A stretch of DNA of 64,000 bases from Trebouxia sp. TZW2008 (Eukaryota > Chlorophyta > Trebouxiophyceae > Trebouxiales > Trebouxiaceae): the NCBI GenBank assembly GCA_002118135.1, contig BDIU01000462.1:1-64000 (forward strand). Direction: 5' to 3'. The translations under genes and the position numbers were made by a program. Below, piece by piece: positions 34,501-46,700 of the stretch. Position 1 is the first letter of the stretch. Each line of letters begins with the position of its first letter. The notes under the pieces were generated by a model, which worked only from the letters and a program-made list of their open reading frames with translations, was not told where the DNA came from and searched no databases.

Positions 34501-36821
34501 CAGCCTCAGCAAAGGCATCATGCACATCAAATGCTTTGTTCTCTTGTGCTTTGAATTTTGCTGAGCATGGTGTCGCTTAGCCAATCCTTTCTGCAGAGAT
34601 CTTGTTTTGTCTGTGAAACCTATACCAATTTATACCATTGACCAATTTCTGGATGGGAGATGCTCACAAGCTTGCCTGCAACTTGTCATCCAAAGCCTTC
34701 ATGGCATCATTCCATTGCTGCTCTGCGCTTGCCAGGCTGGACTCAGAACCTGCCACCACCACAATTTTTCAGCAAAGCATGCACACTGCTAAAGGAACGC
34801 CATTTGATGGGCGCCATACTAACACCATGCAATATGACGTATGTGCTACCATGTGTAGACATCATGAAATGCTGCAACCATGTACGTATACAGCAAGGAG
34901 TACAAGTTGCATATAAACAGGTCAAAACAGCACTGCACAGCAGCAGCATGGGTTTGGAACACAGCCAAGCAAAGGCGTACAGAGACTGCTGGCTTAGGTT
35001 GCAAAGTGTGACAGATGCACTGGCAATGCTCATGTCGCTGTGGCAAGTTGAAGCATCAACATGTAACACCATTGAGCTTTGATTGTGCCAGTTTGTATCA
35101 CCAAAATCTCTTACTCTTCAAAAGTAACATTATCAATTGTGCCAATTTGCATTGTCAACACGTCACACTGTTTCAGTGCAGCATCCTCAATTGTGCTAGT
35201 TTGCATTGTCAACATACCGTTGAGAAGTGACATGGTGTAGGTTGCCATCTGGGCCAAATTGTGCAACTCTCTGCGCCTGTCTGCTAACATGGAAGTGTCA
35301 CAAACTGTCAGGCTCAGATGACCTGCAGGAGAATCAGTAGCATACTTGCTCTGTTCCGGGCATCTCATTTGAATCGCATTTCAAACACAATCAATCAGGC
35401 TGTACTGCATTGTTTGTAAATATATGCCCTGGTCTGTCAATGACAGATGCACACTGAGCAAAGGCAAGATCTGCTTACACAGCCGGCACACTGCAGAAAG
35501 ACTGATGAAGCAGCTTTGGGCGTCGCAAAGCATTATGCAGAGGCCTTTGTTACATCTTTAGCAGCATCAAGCTCATTTTTGACACTGTGTGCATGCAGCA
35601 GGCAGTGACTATGTGTGCTACCTGAACTGCTGCCCTGTCTGCTCTCTGACCACAGAAGATACAGCTGTCTCAGATCTGGCGTCATCGTAGCCTGCAAGGG
35701 TATCATGAGAAATGCAGCAGCGCCAATATCAGGATGTGCCTGTTCTTGTGTACAGATTATATCATGTACAACAGGCCTTAGCTGGGTCGGGTCATGACTG
35801 TTTTCAGCTATGGAGCTTATGCACGCAAGTGACAGGCAATGTGCTTCCGTCAGGTGAGAGCACGCATAGTGATGTCATGACATGCAACCACACAGCATAA
35901 GCAGCAGGACCTGGAGTATAAGTCAGGCTTCACAGAATGTGCAGCAGTAACGACATGTGTCAAACACTGAAATGCTATGTATGCGACAAACTGTGGCAAT
36001 ATGCACATCAGGCTGCGATTGATCTACCTTGAGAATGCTGACTTGCGACTGAGCTGCAGGCTTGTTTGCCACAGGAGACACGTCAAGCCCAGCCAATGGA
36101 AACAGGCCAAAAGTTGCAATGGACAGTGCACTGCCACTAGCAACGCACATCATGTCCAGCCTGTCTGGCAGAACAGGACCTTGCGGTTGTTGCTGAGCTG
36201 TCCTGGTCTGAGAGTATATGTGCCTTGGGGCAGTGCCTGGCATAGGCGCTCCATGAACAGACAGAAAGCGCCCTGTGCGTGCTTTGTATGCCAGGCTGCC
36301 TTCTGGGATGATGTCGTCTGCCTGCTCTTCAATCCAGCCGATTGCAGATGCCACTCCTACAGTCAAGATTGGCAACCAGTCTCGGCTGTATTTGATTGCA
36401 TGTGTGGGAAGCTAGTCACTGGGTCCTGAAGCCTGCCTAGCAAGCGTGTTTAAAGAACTTTATACGGCTACATTTGGCATCCTGAGCAGACCTAACAAGG
36501 TATTTGGCCATTTGGAATTATACCTGCAACCATTTTGCCTCTCTGCATGATTTCGCCGTTCTCAACGTCAAGAAGGGTGATGTACCCATCTTCGTAGCCG
36601 CATGCCAGCACTTTGCCGTCAGGTCGCCAACATAACGATGTCACAGGTGACTCTGGGGATACAGCCCATAGCCGCTGCCAGTTTAGCCGGTGCAAACATA
36701 GCTGACCGTCGGCTGTTGACAAAGCTAGGAGATCCATGGTTGGGCACCATGTTGCGATCTTGATGTCGGCTGTCAAAGCCTTGTCTGCAAGCTGGGTGAA
36801 GTGCTTGGGTCCCGACTCCAT
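28597..36821 (-). CDS. APC4: Anaphase-promoting complex subunit 4 (APC4)
   Basis: Scaffold subunit of the APC/C ubiquitin ligase that drives mitotic exit. Exon 1 (36524-36821) encodes the first WD40 strands (TWCPTMDLLALSTADGQLCL, LCWRPDGKVLACGYEDGYIT). Then come 36028-36356 (LSIATFGLFPLAG), 35622-35691 (MTPDLRQLYLLWSES) and 35218-35322 (LTVCDTSMLADRRRELHNLA), with an exon near 34.7 kb (EQQWNDAMKALDDKLQ). Next are RDEFKALLASGALSPAMRQF (about 33535-33650), the helix AFKLNELHSLAKC through QPLGLQ (about 32580-32750), YRHFFAWLLRTVRRLND (about 31690-31950), GPVKALMHILGDDSS (about 30800-31110), TVDFAFYKAGQVALLL (about 29880-30090) and a C-terminal exon ending in an acidic tail (EDEEETETEDSMENDD). 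This order matches APC4. Exons in the middle are uncertain because most have diverged tandem copies. Confidence 0.85.
28735..29112 (-). repeat. Three tandem copies of the start of the last APC4 exon
   Basis: The segment encoding GAVCDLPDAARQRSSSYGQ occurs at about 28738-28815 (functional, reads on to the stop at 28597), 28885-28965 and 29030-29112. The two upstream copies keep the GAGCTGCTGCGCTGCCTAGCA core (plus-strand reading). Each is followed by similar GCCTG(T)(A/G)CGCAACA flank. Confidence 0.8.
29525..30008 (-). repeat. Four tandem copies of an APC4 exon end
   Basis: Units near 29530-29640, 29640-29700, 29740-29835 and 29850-29960 repeat plus-strand text such as GGTGCCGTTGCCATACTGAC and GTGACTAAGCTGATTGG. 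On the minus strand this is LSQYGNGTNQLSHHIFE followed by a donor GTATG or GTACG. The unit at 29860-29960 is continuous with the conserved upstream exon and is taken as functional. The others are ghosts in the downstream intron. Confidence 0.75.
30151..30308. mobile_element. pogo-like MITE, copy A
   Basis: 158 bp flanked by TA on both sides. Terminal inverted repeats: CAGCAATGTCTCTTCGT at the left and the complement of TGCAAAGAGAAGTCACTG at the right. Interior blocks (AAGGACAATTTTGATGTAAG, CTCTGAGTAAG) are shared with copy B. It lies in an APC4 intron. Confidence 0.8.
31880..32370 (-). repeat. Three to four tandem copies of an APC4 exon start
   Basis: The plus-strand words GTTCACAGAGCTC(C/T)TG, GGCTCTTGCTGCA and CATGCTGCTGC recur at about 31912-32010, 32053-32150, 32196-32290 and partly to 32370. 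They correspond to the minus-strand exon beginning QEPLAAAQELCERLL. The copy joined to the conserved YRHFFAWLLRTVRR segment (31.7-31.95 kb) is the functional one. Confidence 0.75.
32583..33185 (-). repeat. Three tandem copies of an APC4 helical exon
   Basis: KKLSKAMDSIVGSVGGLLVD...AFKLNELHSLA is encoded at about 33029-33165. A decayed version with frame loss lies at about 32822-32955, and a third at about 32590-32750 (KKLSKAVDSAVGSVGGILVD). Only the third continues into QPLGLQ, which matches the family, so it is taken as functional. Confidence 0.85.
33535..34075 (-). repeat. APC4 exon start copied about six times
   Basis: A full copy at about 33535-33650 (MRKLMLDHGKEGAIPRDEF) and a partial copy at about 33733-33808 (CKLMRGHGQEVAIPRDEF) are followed upstream in the gene by four short copies of the acceptor plus first codons near 33897, 33948, 33998 and 34050. 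On the plus strand these read CAGCTTGC(G/A)CATTG or close variants. Confidence 0.75.
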
Positions 36822-37409
36822 GCTACGAGGTAGCGACCTCGACTGGCAGACGCCTCAGGTGTTGAACTTTATCATTACGGGTGCTTAAATCGATCCACTT
36901 TAGTCCTTAGTCGGTCGTTCGGTTCTATTGACAACACGACTTACGGACAAAGCGGTGATCAAGAGATCAACCTGCATGTAACCAAAATGTATCCAACCCT
37001 ACTGATAGCTTCGATGCTTTGCGCACGAGCAGAGCAGCTAAACTTCCGGCCGAGTGCGCTTGTGATGTCCAGCGATTGTCCGCTTGCTGCTGCGCGACAA
37101 TCGACAGAGCCAGAAGGCAGAACATTTGGCAGAACCGGCCTCCGTCAACCCCAGAGGCAACCCTATTCACAAGTCACCGCCATACGCTATGCAACTGCGC
37201 CATTTAAGGCCTGCAACAGCATCGCTTCCCGGCGCATCTCATCAGCTGCGGATTACACTTGTTCTTGAGACACGCCTTGACTGCCAATTGCACTCAGACG
37301 ACACCGAGTGCTCGATACAGCTTCGGATCGCCGTCGATCAGCTTGCTACAGAGGGTTAGATCAAGGACACCAGTGCGCAGGGCGCGTTCCCTCACGCTGC
37401 ATACCAGCG
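36822..37409. promoter_or_regulatory. Divergent intergenic region APC4 / CCT1
   Basis: 588 bp between the start codons of APC4 (-) and CCT1 (+). It is richer in CpG than the gene bodies and contains overlapping frames of up to 93 residues without family resemblance. Presumed shared promoter region; no specific box identified. Confidence 0.5.
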
Positions 37410-40400
37410 ATGAGTCAGGGGGCAGCGTTGCAGATACAGGGAAGCCGAGAATCTGGGCAGGATGTCAGAGGGCAAAACGTCACTGCAGTTGCTGCCATTG
37501 CTAACATTGTCAAGAGCTCTTTGGGGCCTGTCGGTCTAGACAAGGTCTGACCTTTGCTAGTGTATCTAGCAGAGACGACTCGTGATATCTATGAAGCTCC
37601 AGGCCGCAAAAGTTCGCATTCTGCAGATGCTGGTGGACGATATTGGTGATGTGACAATCACAAACGATGGAGCTACCATTTTGAAGCTGCTTGAGGTCGA
37701 GCACCCAGCAGCCAAGGTATCAGCAAGATTTGTCTGCACCGGAGCTGACTTACAGCTTCATCTGCAGCAGGGCTCCTCTGACAAAACAGCGTCACACCGC
37801 ATGCTGGGTTGCTGCAGATACTCGTGGAGCTAGCAGAACTGCAAGACCAGGAAGTGGGGGATGGTACCACCTCAGTTGTCATTGTTGCAGCTGAGATCTT
37901 GAAAAGAGCAAATGGACTTGTCAGGAATAAGATCCATCCAACCACCATCATCAGCGGGTTCAGATTAGCTATGCGAGAGGTACAGTACCTCTCTTTACGC
38001 TTTTGCTCAGCGACATCTAATGTTAAAGTCACTGCCAAGTTGAGCGTGTACAGTATTCTCTTTGTGAGAACACTCAATATAAGGACGATTTCAATGTAAG
38101 GACAACGCAATTGGTAACCAATCACTGCTTTCTGACTGCAGTGGTCCCTCTGAGTAAGGACAATGTGATGTAAGCACACATTTCGTGGTGACCAAAACAG
38201 TCATTACAAAGAGAAGTTTCTGTATCCTGACTTTCTGCTGAAATGTATGCAGGCGTGTAAGTTCATTGAGGAGAACCTGTCAATGAGGGTTGAAACACTT
38301 GGGAAAGAGACGCTTATCAACTGTGCAAAGACTGCCATGTCTTCCAAGATTGTGGGCGCAGAAAGCGACTTCTTCTCCCAGTTGGTAGTTGACGCGGTCA
38401 CAGCGGTCAAGACAGAGCCCAAAGGTGAGCGCACCGGTTGCTCATATAGATGCAGTAGCCATACTGCCTGATTGTGCTTGCCTATGATCTGCACACTGTT
38501 CTAGTACAGTAAACTCTCTTTGTTACGACTGCTTTGGTTACCAAGAATCTTGTCCTTACATCGAATTGTCCTTACTCAGAGGGACCAGTGCAGCCAGAAT
38601 GCAGTGATTGGTTACCAATGGCGTTGTCCTTACATCGAGATTGTCCATACATCGAGTGTCCTTACAAAGAGAGTTTACTGTACAGCCCTTACACAGTCTG
38701 CATGTTGATCATGGGCATGCTTCTTGTAGTCAACTTGCCATACCCGTCATGATGAAGACCACCACAAAGTGGTAGCCGAATATGTCATCAGCCATGCTCC
38801 TTGTACGCATGTTGCTGACTAGCATGTGTTTCATTGCGACGGGTCACCAGGCATACACAGCCATGATCAGGTTGTCATTTCATAGCCAGGCTTGTCAAAC
38901 AGGACAAAGCAGCATGTGCATGCAGATGGGGAAAAGGCCAAGTATCCAATCAAGGCCATCAATGTGCTCAAAGCACATGGCAAAAGTGCAAGGGAGAGCA
39001 CGTTGCTTAATGGCTATGCTCTGAACATGGGCAGAGCCTCTCAGGGCATGGCAAAGCGGGTCACTAAGGCCAAGATTGCGTGCCTGGACATGAACCTGCA
39101 GAAAGCCCGTATGCACATGGGCGTGCAGGTCAGCCTGTGCCAAAATGCATGTCAGATCTGCTTATGTCCAATTTGTTGGCGCTGAATGTGCCCTCAAACT
39201 AGGCAGAGCTTCTTAGGGCATGGCAAAGTGAGTCACTAACACCAAGATTGCGTGCCTGGACCTGAACCTGCAAAAAGCGTGCACGCACCTGGGCATGCAG
39301 GTCAGTCCATCTCCACACATATTTCAGTTCTCATAGGCTGTTGATGTGTGATATACACAAACAGAGGGCTTGTAAGCACATGGGGTTGCAAGTCAGTCTG
39401 CCAAAATGCATGTTCAACATGTCTGTTGGTGGCTTCCAGATTGTCCGTATGAACGCAAGGCTTGCTTTCATGGCATGATTAAGCAGTTTCGCAATGTGAG
39501 CAAGCCAATGGATGCTGTGGCAGTGTGTATGTTGAGGAGGCATGAGACAGCTATGCAATAGAATTGCAAGCCAAGTGTATCAAGTGGGACATGCCAAGGT
39601 GGGCAGGTTTGCTTCAACAGATTCCACCTGAAAAAACACCATCAGACATGCATCGCTTTGATTTGCATATAATTTTGCCTGCTGCGGTTTTGTCAGAAGC
39701 TGCAGCTGAGGGAAGAAGTCATGGCAAGCCTACTATTGCATATGGTTGCAGGTACTTGTGACAGACCCTAAGGAGTTAGACAAGATCAGGGAACGGGAGT
39801 TTGACATCACCAAGGAAAGGATTGAAAAGATCCTTGGGGCTGGAGCCAATGTCATTCTGACAACCAAGGGGATTGACGACATGTCCTTGAAGTACTTTGT
39901 TGAGGCTGGAGCTATTGCGTGTAGGCGTGTACCCAAAGAAGATCTGAGGTAATGGATTCACGCGAGATGCAGTTTGCATGCGGGTCATCTTCTTGCCGTG
40001 ATGCAATAAGGCTTGGTGACTTGACCTGTGTCTGATAGGTACACCATGATCGTGTTGACCAGGTCACACTCAATGTATGAATCGTTGTGTGGTAGTCGGT
40101 GGTGTGCAGAAGGGTTCTGCACCCTGCATCATAATTGTGGTAATGATGCAAGCCTTGCTTTGGTGGCAAGTAAGTATCAGCTCGCATTTGATATACTAGC
40201 AGTGATTGGCCTTGCAAGAGTGTTCAATCATGCACATAATCTCACAGAGTACAGCCATGTTGCTTGGCTTTGCAAAAACAGTGTGCATGCACAGAAAGCA
40301 TAGCCAGGAGCAGGGCTCAGCAGTCAATGCAGTGCAGTAGAGCATTGCGCAACTTGTACAAACAAGTGATCATTGTCTGCTTTTGCAACAGGCGCGTGGC

Positions 40401-43154
40401 CAAGTCAACAGGTGCAACTGTCGTGACCACGCTGGCTGATATGGATGGCCAGGAGAGCTATGATGCCTCAAGTCTGGGTCAAGCAGATGAGGTATGCTGC
40501 AAGTTTTTCTACGCTGTGATGCTCTCTGCACAAGAGCATCACTGCAGGCTGTCATGATCAAATGAGCTGGACACGTGAAGTTGTTGGCTTGCAAATTCTT
40601 CACCTTGAATGTTGCTGGTGAGCGATCTGCAGGCAAAGTCAAGACCATGACTGCTGCTGAGACTAGCTAAAGACAACAGATTTTCTCGTATGCGTGCATG
40701 CACTTATGTGGGAAGATGCACCAATGGTTGAGCAGGAATTGCAGCTGCTGCAGCTGCGGTCTCGGTTGTAACCTTGGAGTGCAATCCATCTTTGCTTTGA
40801 TCAGGACGCATCAACATATTACTAAACCATTTTAAAAGCCACCTTAACCAGTTTGCCCAGAACATGCATGACAGGCATTGGGGATTGTGATTTGACGGTT
40901 GCCTGTTTGGAATTGACTTACATGGCAATCCTGAGCTTCGAGGGGCAACACGCTGCAGGTTGTGGAGGAGACTGTTGCAGATGATGACATGATCATGCTG
41001 AAAGGCTGCAGAAGCACACGCGCTGTGACCGTCCTATTGCGTGGCGCAAACGACTACATGCTAGATGAGATGGACCGCTCCCTGCATGATGCCTTCTGCA
41101 TTGTCAAGCGGGTCCTGGAATCTGGCACTGTTGTACCAGGTAAACAAGTTGACAGCGCTTCAAATTGCTATCATGTGACCAGCCCATCACATGCATGGCC
41201 ATTGCATCACATCACATGGCTGACATATCATGTGGCCAGCATATCACGTGGCTGGCACATCACATTATCACCCCTTAATGTGGCTAGCATACTGTTGCAC
41301 ATGTAGCTCGTGCGTGGTTTCTCGTGGATCATGTGAGAGACGATAGTGGCTAGCACATGCTGTGCATGTCTACCACATTGCACAGCAAGCAGAGGGTGTG
41401 GCTGGCTGCGCATGCATGAGAAGACCAGCTAACATTTGCTTTGCACCAATGCATCAAGGTATGGTCAGGGGAAGTGCTTTGCTCCTCACAGGCAGCTGAT
41501 CCACGAATGATCTGTTGCCTCTTGTCTTTCTATGCAACCTTTGCCTGCACTGCAAATGTTGCTCAGCTTAAGGTGGTTGCTCAGAGCCTCACAGCCTGCT
41601 GCAAGCCGCTACTTTGGGTCTGGAGCTTGTAGCAGGCTGAAAGGCTCTGGAGCAACCAGCTGTTGCAGCTGCATACGCCATGACACAAATTGGCACATCA
41701 AGCTGGCGTGTTGTCTGCATTGCCACCGTCTCCCTTTGTGATTTTTGGCTGCAGTGCATAGTGTTGCTCAGCTGGGGTGCACTTGCTCAGAGCCTGGCAG
41801 CCTGCTGCAAGCAGCTAGTCTGGCGCTTGAGCTTGTAGCAGGCTTGCAGGCTCTGACAAACAGCTCTTGCAGCTGCATATGCTCTGATGCAAATTGGCAC
41901 GTCAATTGTCTGCATTGCCTTTGCATGCGCCTGCAATACAAGCGTCCTGCTTACACATTCTTGCACACAGCAGCATGGGACATCAGCCTGGCAAGACATG
42001 ATTTGGGCCATGCACATCTGCCACCTGTGCTAGAAGGCGTTTGACATTGCTATCATTAGAATCAACATCATCATCGCCGTTGTTGTTGTTTTCATTGTCA
42101 TTGTCATGAGCATCACCATAGTTTATCACTGTACGATTATTGTCTTTCACCTGATGTGATTGTCACTGTTGTTGTGTCTCCAGGTGGTGGAGCTGTGGAG
42201 GCAGCCCTCTCTATCTACTTGGAAAGCTTTGCCAACACCCTAGGCTCCAGGGAGCAGCTAGCTATTGCTGACTTTGCAGAGGCACTGCTGGTCATTCCCA
42301 AAACCCTAGCCGTCAATGCAGCCAAAGATGCTACAGAGCTGGTTGCCAAGCTGAGAGCGTACCATTACACTGCACAGGTGGGTCCCTTGTCTTGTGCAAA
42401 AAACCCCTTGATTTATCTTTGTGCGCAAAATATAGCAAATTGCAGTTGTGAGCAGTGGCAGCGTGAGTGCGCTTGTAACAGAACAACATGTGTGGCAATG
42501 CAAAGGTTGGTAATGTCATGCAAGTGAAGTTTCATACCAAAGTTATCTGCAAGACCTGTCAGTTTCTTCTCTGCATCAAGATCAGCAGCACAAACTGAGG
42601 TTGCAAAGCACTGCTGTTGCAGACCCGGCCAGAGAAAAAGCACCTTGCACAGTTTGGGCTTGATTTGATCAAGGGAGAGGTCAGGAATAATGTTCAGGCT
42701 GGAGTGCTTGAGCCAACATTGGCAAAGACCAAGATCATTCAGGTATGCAGACAAATTGTCTTGTCGGACTTTCAGCAGTTAATCATTGGACGTCTTCACC
42801 ATTGCTCAGGACACACCAGCCTGGCAAGACAATACTTCTGCTACATACACCTAGCACCTTTGCTTGAACATGTTTGCCATCATCTTTACCATTATATTGC
42901 GGCAAACCATTACAAGGACATGTCTACGGTGGTTTCTTTGCATGATTTGTGTTGCTGAAGGCAGATTGCTCGCGTGAATGCTGCTGATACACAAACTAAA
43001 CGCTTGTAGTTTGTGCGCCTAATGCTGTGCTCTTGCAGTTTGTAACTGATGCTGTATGGACTTGCAGTTTGCTACAGAGGCAGCAATCACCATATTGCGA
43101 ATAGATGACATGATCAGACTAGAAAAGGCAGAAGAGGATGGCATGGAAGGCTAG
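37410..43154 (+). CDS. CCT1: Chaperonin CCT subunit alpha (TCP-1 alpha)
   Basis: Subunit of the cytosolic ring chaperonin that folds actin and tubulin. Eleven exons, all in phase: 37410-37544, 37627-37716, 37818-37979, 38253-38424, 38926-39128, 39752-39948, 40392-40491, 40959-41139, 42184-42377, 42623-42742 and 43068-43154, giving 546 residues, the normal length. Seen: the nucleotide loop [23 protein letters not shown], the catalytic GDGTTSVV, the apical domain start ([12 protein letters not shown]) and the return hinge [10 protein letters not shown], followed by the C-terminal [13 protein letters not shown]. The alpha subunit is recognised from the N-terminus ([18 protein letters not shown]). 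The gene has a functional look throughout. Introns 3 and 4 each carry a MITE, and intron 5 carries ghost copies of exon 5. Confidence 0.96.
38051..38222. mobile_element. pogo-like MITE, copy B
   Basis: 172 bp with flanking TA. The left end CAGTATTCTCTTTGTGAGAA and right end TTACAAAGAGAAGTTTCTG are imperfect inverted repeats. It lies in CCT1 intron 3 and shares its interior with copy A (ATAAGGACGATTTCAATGTA). Confidence 0.85.
38507..38680. mobile_element. pogo-like MITE, copy C (best preserved ends)
   Basis: 174 bp with flanking TA duplicates. Terminal inverted repeats CAGTAAACTCTCTTTGT ... ACAAAGAGAGTTTACTG are perfect over 17 bp. CAG termini and TA target sites are typical of the pogo/Tigger branch of Tc1-mariner. 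It lies in CCT1 intron 4. Its interior is inverted relative to copies A and B in part (GTCCTTACATCGA repeated). Confidence 0.9.
39020..39400 (+). repeat. Tandem ghost copies of CCT1 exon 5 end
   Basis: The end of functional exon 5 (about 39020-39128, [20 protein letters not shown]) is repeated at about 39200-39300 with an in-frame TGA (GGCAAAGTGAGTC) and again in short form at about 39365-39400. Each copy retains ATGCAGGTCAG or a close variant, that is, the donor site. The copies lie in intron 5. Confidence 0.85.
41563..41920 (+). repeat. Tandem repeat of about 170 bp in CCT1 intron 8
   Basis: Two units (about 41563-41725 and 41752-41920) share TTGCTCAGAGCCT, CAGCCTGCTGCAAGC, GAGCTTGTAGCAGGCT, TTGCAGCTGCATA and AAATTGGCAC. 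The word GAGCTTGTAGCAGGCTGAA resembles part of CCT1 exon 9, so these may be very old exon copies, but that is not certain. Confidence 0.65.
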
Positions 43155-43734
43155 TGTTGATCTGAAAGCAAAGGAACAGCGGCTTATCTTGAACTGCACC
43201 TTTGCTTAAGCCAATGCATGCAGAGATCGGATGCACTGCTATCTGAGCGATGCAGAAAATGTGTGTTCCTTGCTGCCTTTTCAGCAAAACTGTGTACGGG
43301 AAGCATTAAGCTCAGCGCCGATCATACATTGCCAGGTGTTGAGACCTACTTTAGCACCAGTCAGCCCGGCTGAGCCTGCTGTCCATACTGCACAAAACTG
43401 GGACATGCGCAGGCAGCAACAGCAGGTTCTTCACGTGTTGTCAGCTGCAAGCTGCTCACATGACCATCTGATGACATGCATCAGAGCTGAGCATATCCAA
43501 GTGACACAATCCGATTGCGTTGCTGCGGTCAGCATGACTGGCTGGACTTCTATCAGGTGCTTATGCACAACTGTACTCCTAAAATGAAGAGCTGGCAAGC
43601 CTGTAACAATTGCCAATGCGTTTGCTACTTCAGCACTGTGCTGTGACAATCTTTCTTTGACAACAAGAGTACGAGACAACTTGCACTTGCATGAAATGCA
43701 GCTAGTCTGGGCTAAATTAACCTGACAAACAAAA

Positions 43735-46700
43735 TCAAAGCACAATGCCTCTGCCCTCCACGCTGACTTTGGCAGCCCGACCAGCACCAGCAGGCTTCTT
43801 CTTCATCAGTTTCCGCATCAGCGTACTCTTTGCAGCTTTTCCTACGGGATTCATGTCAGCTTGTACGCTGCTCTGTGGTTGCCTGCACCACAGTTATTTT
43901 GCTCAGTCCAAGTCAAACACAGTGTCTGACTTGCTCAGCGCATTTCACACAACAGAACAGAAGCACATTTTGGAACCAACACCTTGCTGACACGATCAGA
44001 GGCGGTGTGCACCTGCCTTGAGCGATGCGCAATCAATCGCGTTCAAGCCAGGAATTGGGTCAGTGAAAAGTCGCGTCAGCAAGCTGTGCGTTCATTTGCT
44101 TTGTGCCAAACCTTTGCTTTGGACAACATGTTTTTGAGGCATTTCATTGCTTCTGTGTGCACCTGGATGTGTCATAGAACCTCACTAACAAGCATGTGAA
44201 CGATGATGATGATGAGGCAAGTCACAAATCGTAATTCAGTATCAGGGACAAATGAGACGAGCAGGTGGCCCACTTGAGTGACCAAACAAGGTGTTGGCTT
44301 CTGCTCACAGAATATGCTGTCAGCAGAGTGTGCATAATCTGGCTTGATGGCTTACTTGATGTAGTCCAGGGTTGCTCGCTCAGGGATGCTAGCATGCCAG
44401 CGGAAATCTGGATCGCCTGGAGCAGGGGGCTTCTTGTGCTCAGCTTCAGGACCTGCACATTCAGCAGAAGTCAGATTTCAGCTTCAGGGCCCACAAAGTC
44501 AACACATTGCAGGCAGTCAGGCATGCAAAATCAGTACCAGTCATGAAGTCAATCCTGAGAACTTAGATCAAATCGAAACTCAGCTTCTGGGCTGATAAAT
44601 GCACACTCTTGCCTGTAGCACAAGTCATGCACAGTCCTACCAGTAGCAACAGACATGCACAGCCTTGCCTGTAGCAACAGACATGCACACTCTTGCCTAC
44701 ACCAACAGTGATGCCTGTTCTTGCTTGCCACAACAGACATGCTTACTTTGCCTGTAGCACGAGACACATATACTGTTGCCTAGCAACAGACGTGCATAGT
44801 CTTGCGCATAGCAGCAAACATGCACAGTCTTGCATGTATCAACAGACATGCACATTCGCCCCTGTAGCAACCAACATCCAACTTCTTCCATGCAGCTAAG
44901 GACCCTGAACACTTTGCCTGTAGTAACAAACATGCATGGATCGCCCGACAGCAATAGACATGCACGGTCTTGCCTGTAGCAGCTGGGGGGGCTTGGCTGG
45001 CTTCCTTGATCTGCCTGCGCTTTCTGGCCTTGGCAAACTCATCCTCACGCTGTCTTTTGATCTCATCAGCGTCTTGCTCTCTGTACTGGTCGAAGATGGG
45101 CCTGCTCCACTTTTCAACCAGCTCTCTGGCGATTCGCCTGTAGATCATGACTTTGACAAGATGACGAGAGAAACATGACAGGTGACACCTTCTAGCAAAG
45201 GTGGCATGTGTATATGGTACAAGTCCTGTACTGCTGTCGCTGTCAAGTTGCACTGCATGACATGGTGACTACCATGACACTGGCTCACATAAGTGATCAG
45301 TACAGGCCTGTAGAGAATGGTAATGACTGTCATGCATTGGATTATATGGTTGATCAATTCAAGTGCACACTTTGAGGGTTTGCAGCTAAAGATTTGTGCA
45401 TATGTGGGCGTATTCGACATGCAGAAGCATTGCAGTTAAAAAGCTATTCAGGATGCAGCGACTGTCCTGGATTCTACTCAAGCTTCTTGGCTGTCTAGTA
45501 ACACATCTGCTTGCGAAGTTGCGGTCAGCTGGTTGAGCCTGCAAAACTGGCATCAGACATTCAAATCAAAAGGCATGGCAGGCAATGCAGTTGCTGTGCA
45601 GCTCACCGAAAAGCACAAGATGCTACTCTTGCCGGCCAGCGGGATAAGAACAGTTTGCAAGCACAGTGCAATCACGACGCGAGCAACATCATGCTGTTCC
45701 TGAGCAATGCCATGGTGCACAGACCATATGGGACTGCAATGCGGCATGGATCTGTTCACTATTGTTGCATCGAGCAGGCATGAAGACAGCTGATTTGCCC
45801 AGGCTTCCTGCCAGGGTTGTGCGTTGGATTCATCACTTTCATAGCAGCTGCAAATGCGCTTCCAGCACCAAACATTGCCAGCAGCGTCCATTGCTACTGC
45901 TGCTTTATAAGTCTAGAGAAATCACCTGTTTGCTGCTGTTTCATCTGGAAGCTTGAACAGGAACATGACAACCTTGCCAAGACCTGATTTCTTGAGCTGC
46001 TCTTTTCGGCCCTCATATGAAATGTCGATGGGAAGCTGCGCTAGCAGCTTCAGTACTGCACTTCTGACAGTGATGTTTGGGAGACTGCCATCAGGCATCG
46101 GCTCAATCCAGGCTTTGAACACGCCTAACAAACCACCATCAAGGAACTCATTGTGGGCATTCTGGTTGGACAGGATGTCTTGGACATCTGGCAGCATGCG
46201 TAATTTCTGAATGGCTGGCTTGCCCTTTGTGTTGGCGTCCATATCAGCTTCAGCAGCAGCTTCCATGCGCGCTAGAAAGCTTTCAACGGTTGCTTGAATG
46301 TCCTGCAGAGTCTGCTCATGCTGGCGCCGTTTTTTCTTGTTGAGCATTCTGGCAATCTCGTCATCATCCTCAGCTGCTTCCAGCATGCTGGCCATCTCGC
46401 CTCCACCCCCTTCCTCCTCTTCTTCGTCACCAAAGACATCATCTGCAGGATCTGCTCCCTCATCGTCAATGAAAGCATCATCCTCAGCTGTTCTGGGATC
46501 TTCTGGAGGCTCTTCATCGCTGTTTTCATCGCCAAAGACGTCTGTTGCTGCAGCATCAGCAGGCTGCGGCGGTGCTGCTGGCTCTGGGTCAGTGCTTGGC
46601 TCAGGCTGCTGATGGCGTCGCTTTTTCTTGCTGGACTGTGGTTGATCTTGAGCAGCTGCTTGCATGGCAGCCTCCTGTGCATTCAGGGCACTTTGCTCGT

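Noticed and set aside
44600..44990. CRISPR-like array of ~30-bp repeats
   Set aside because: The units are contiguous and diverged, without unique spacers, and lie in an intron of a eukaryotic gene next to the splice site they copy.
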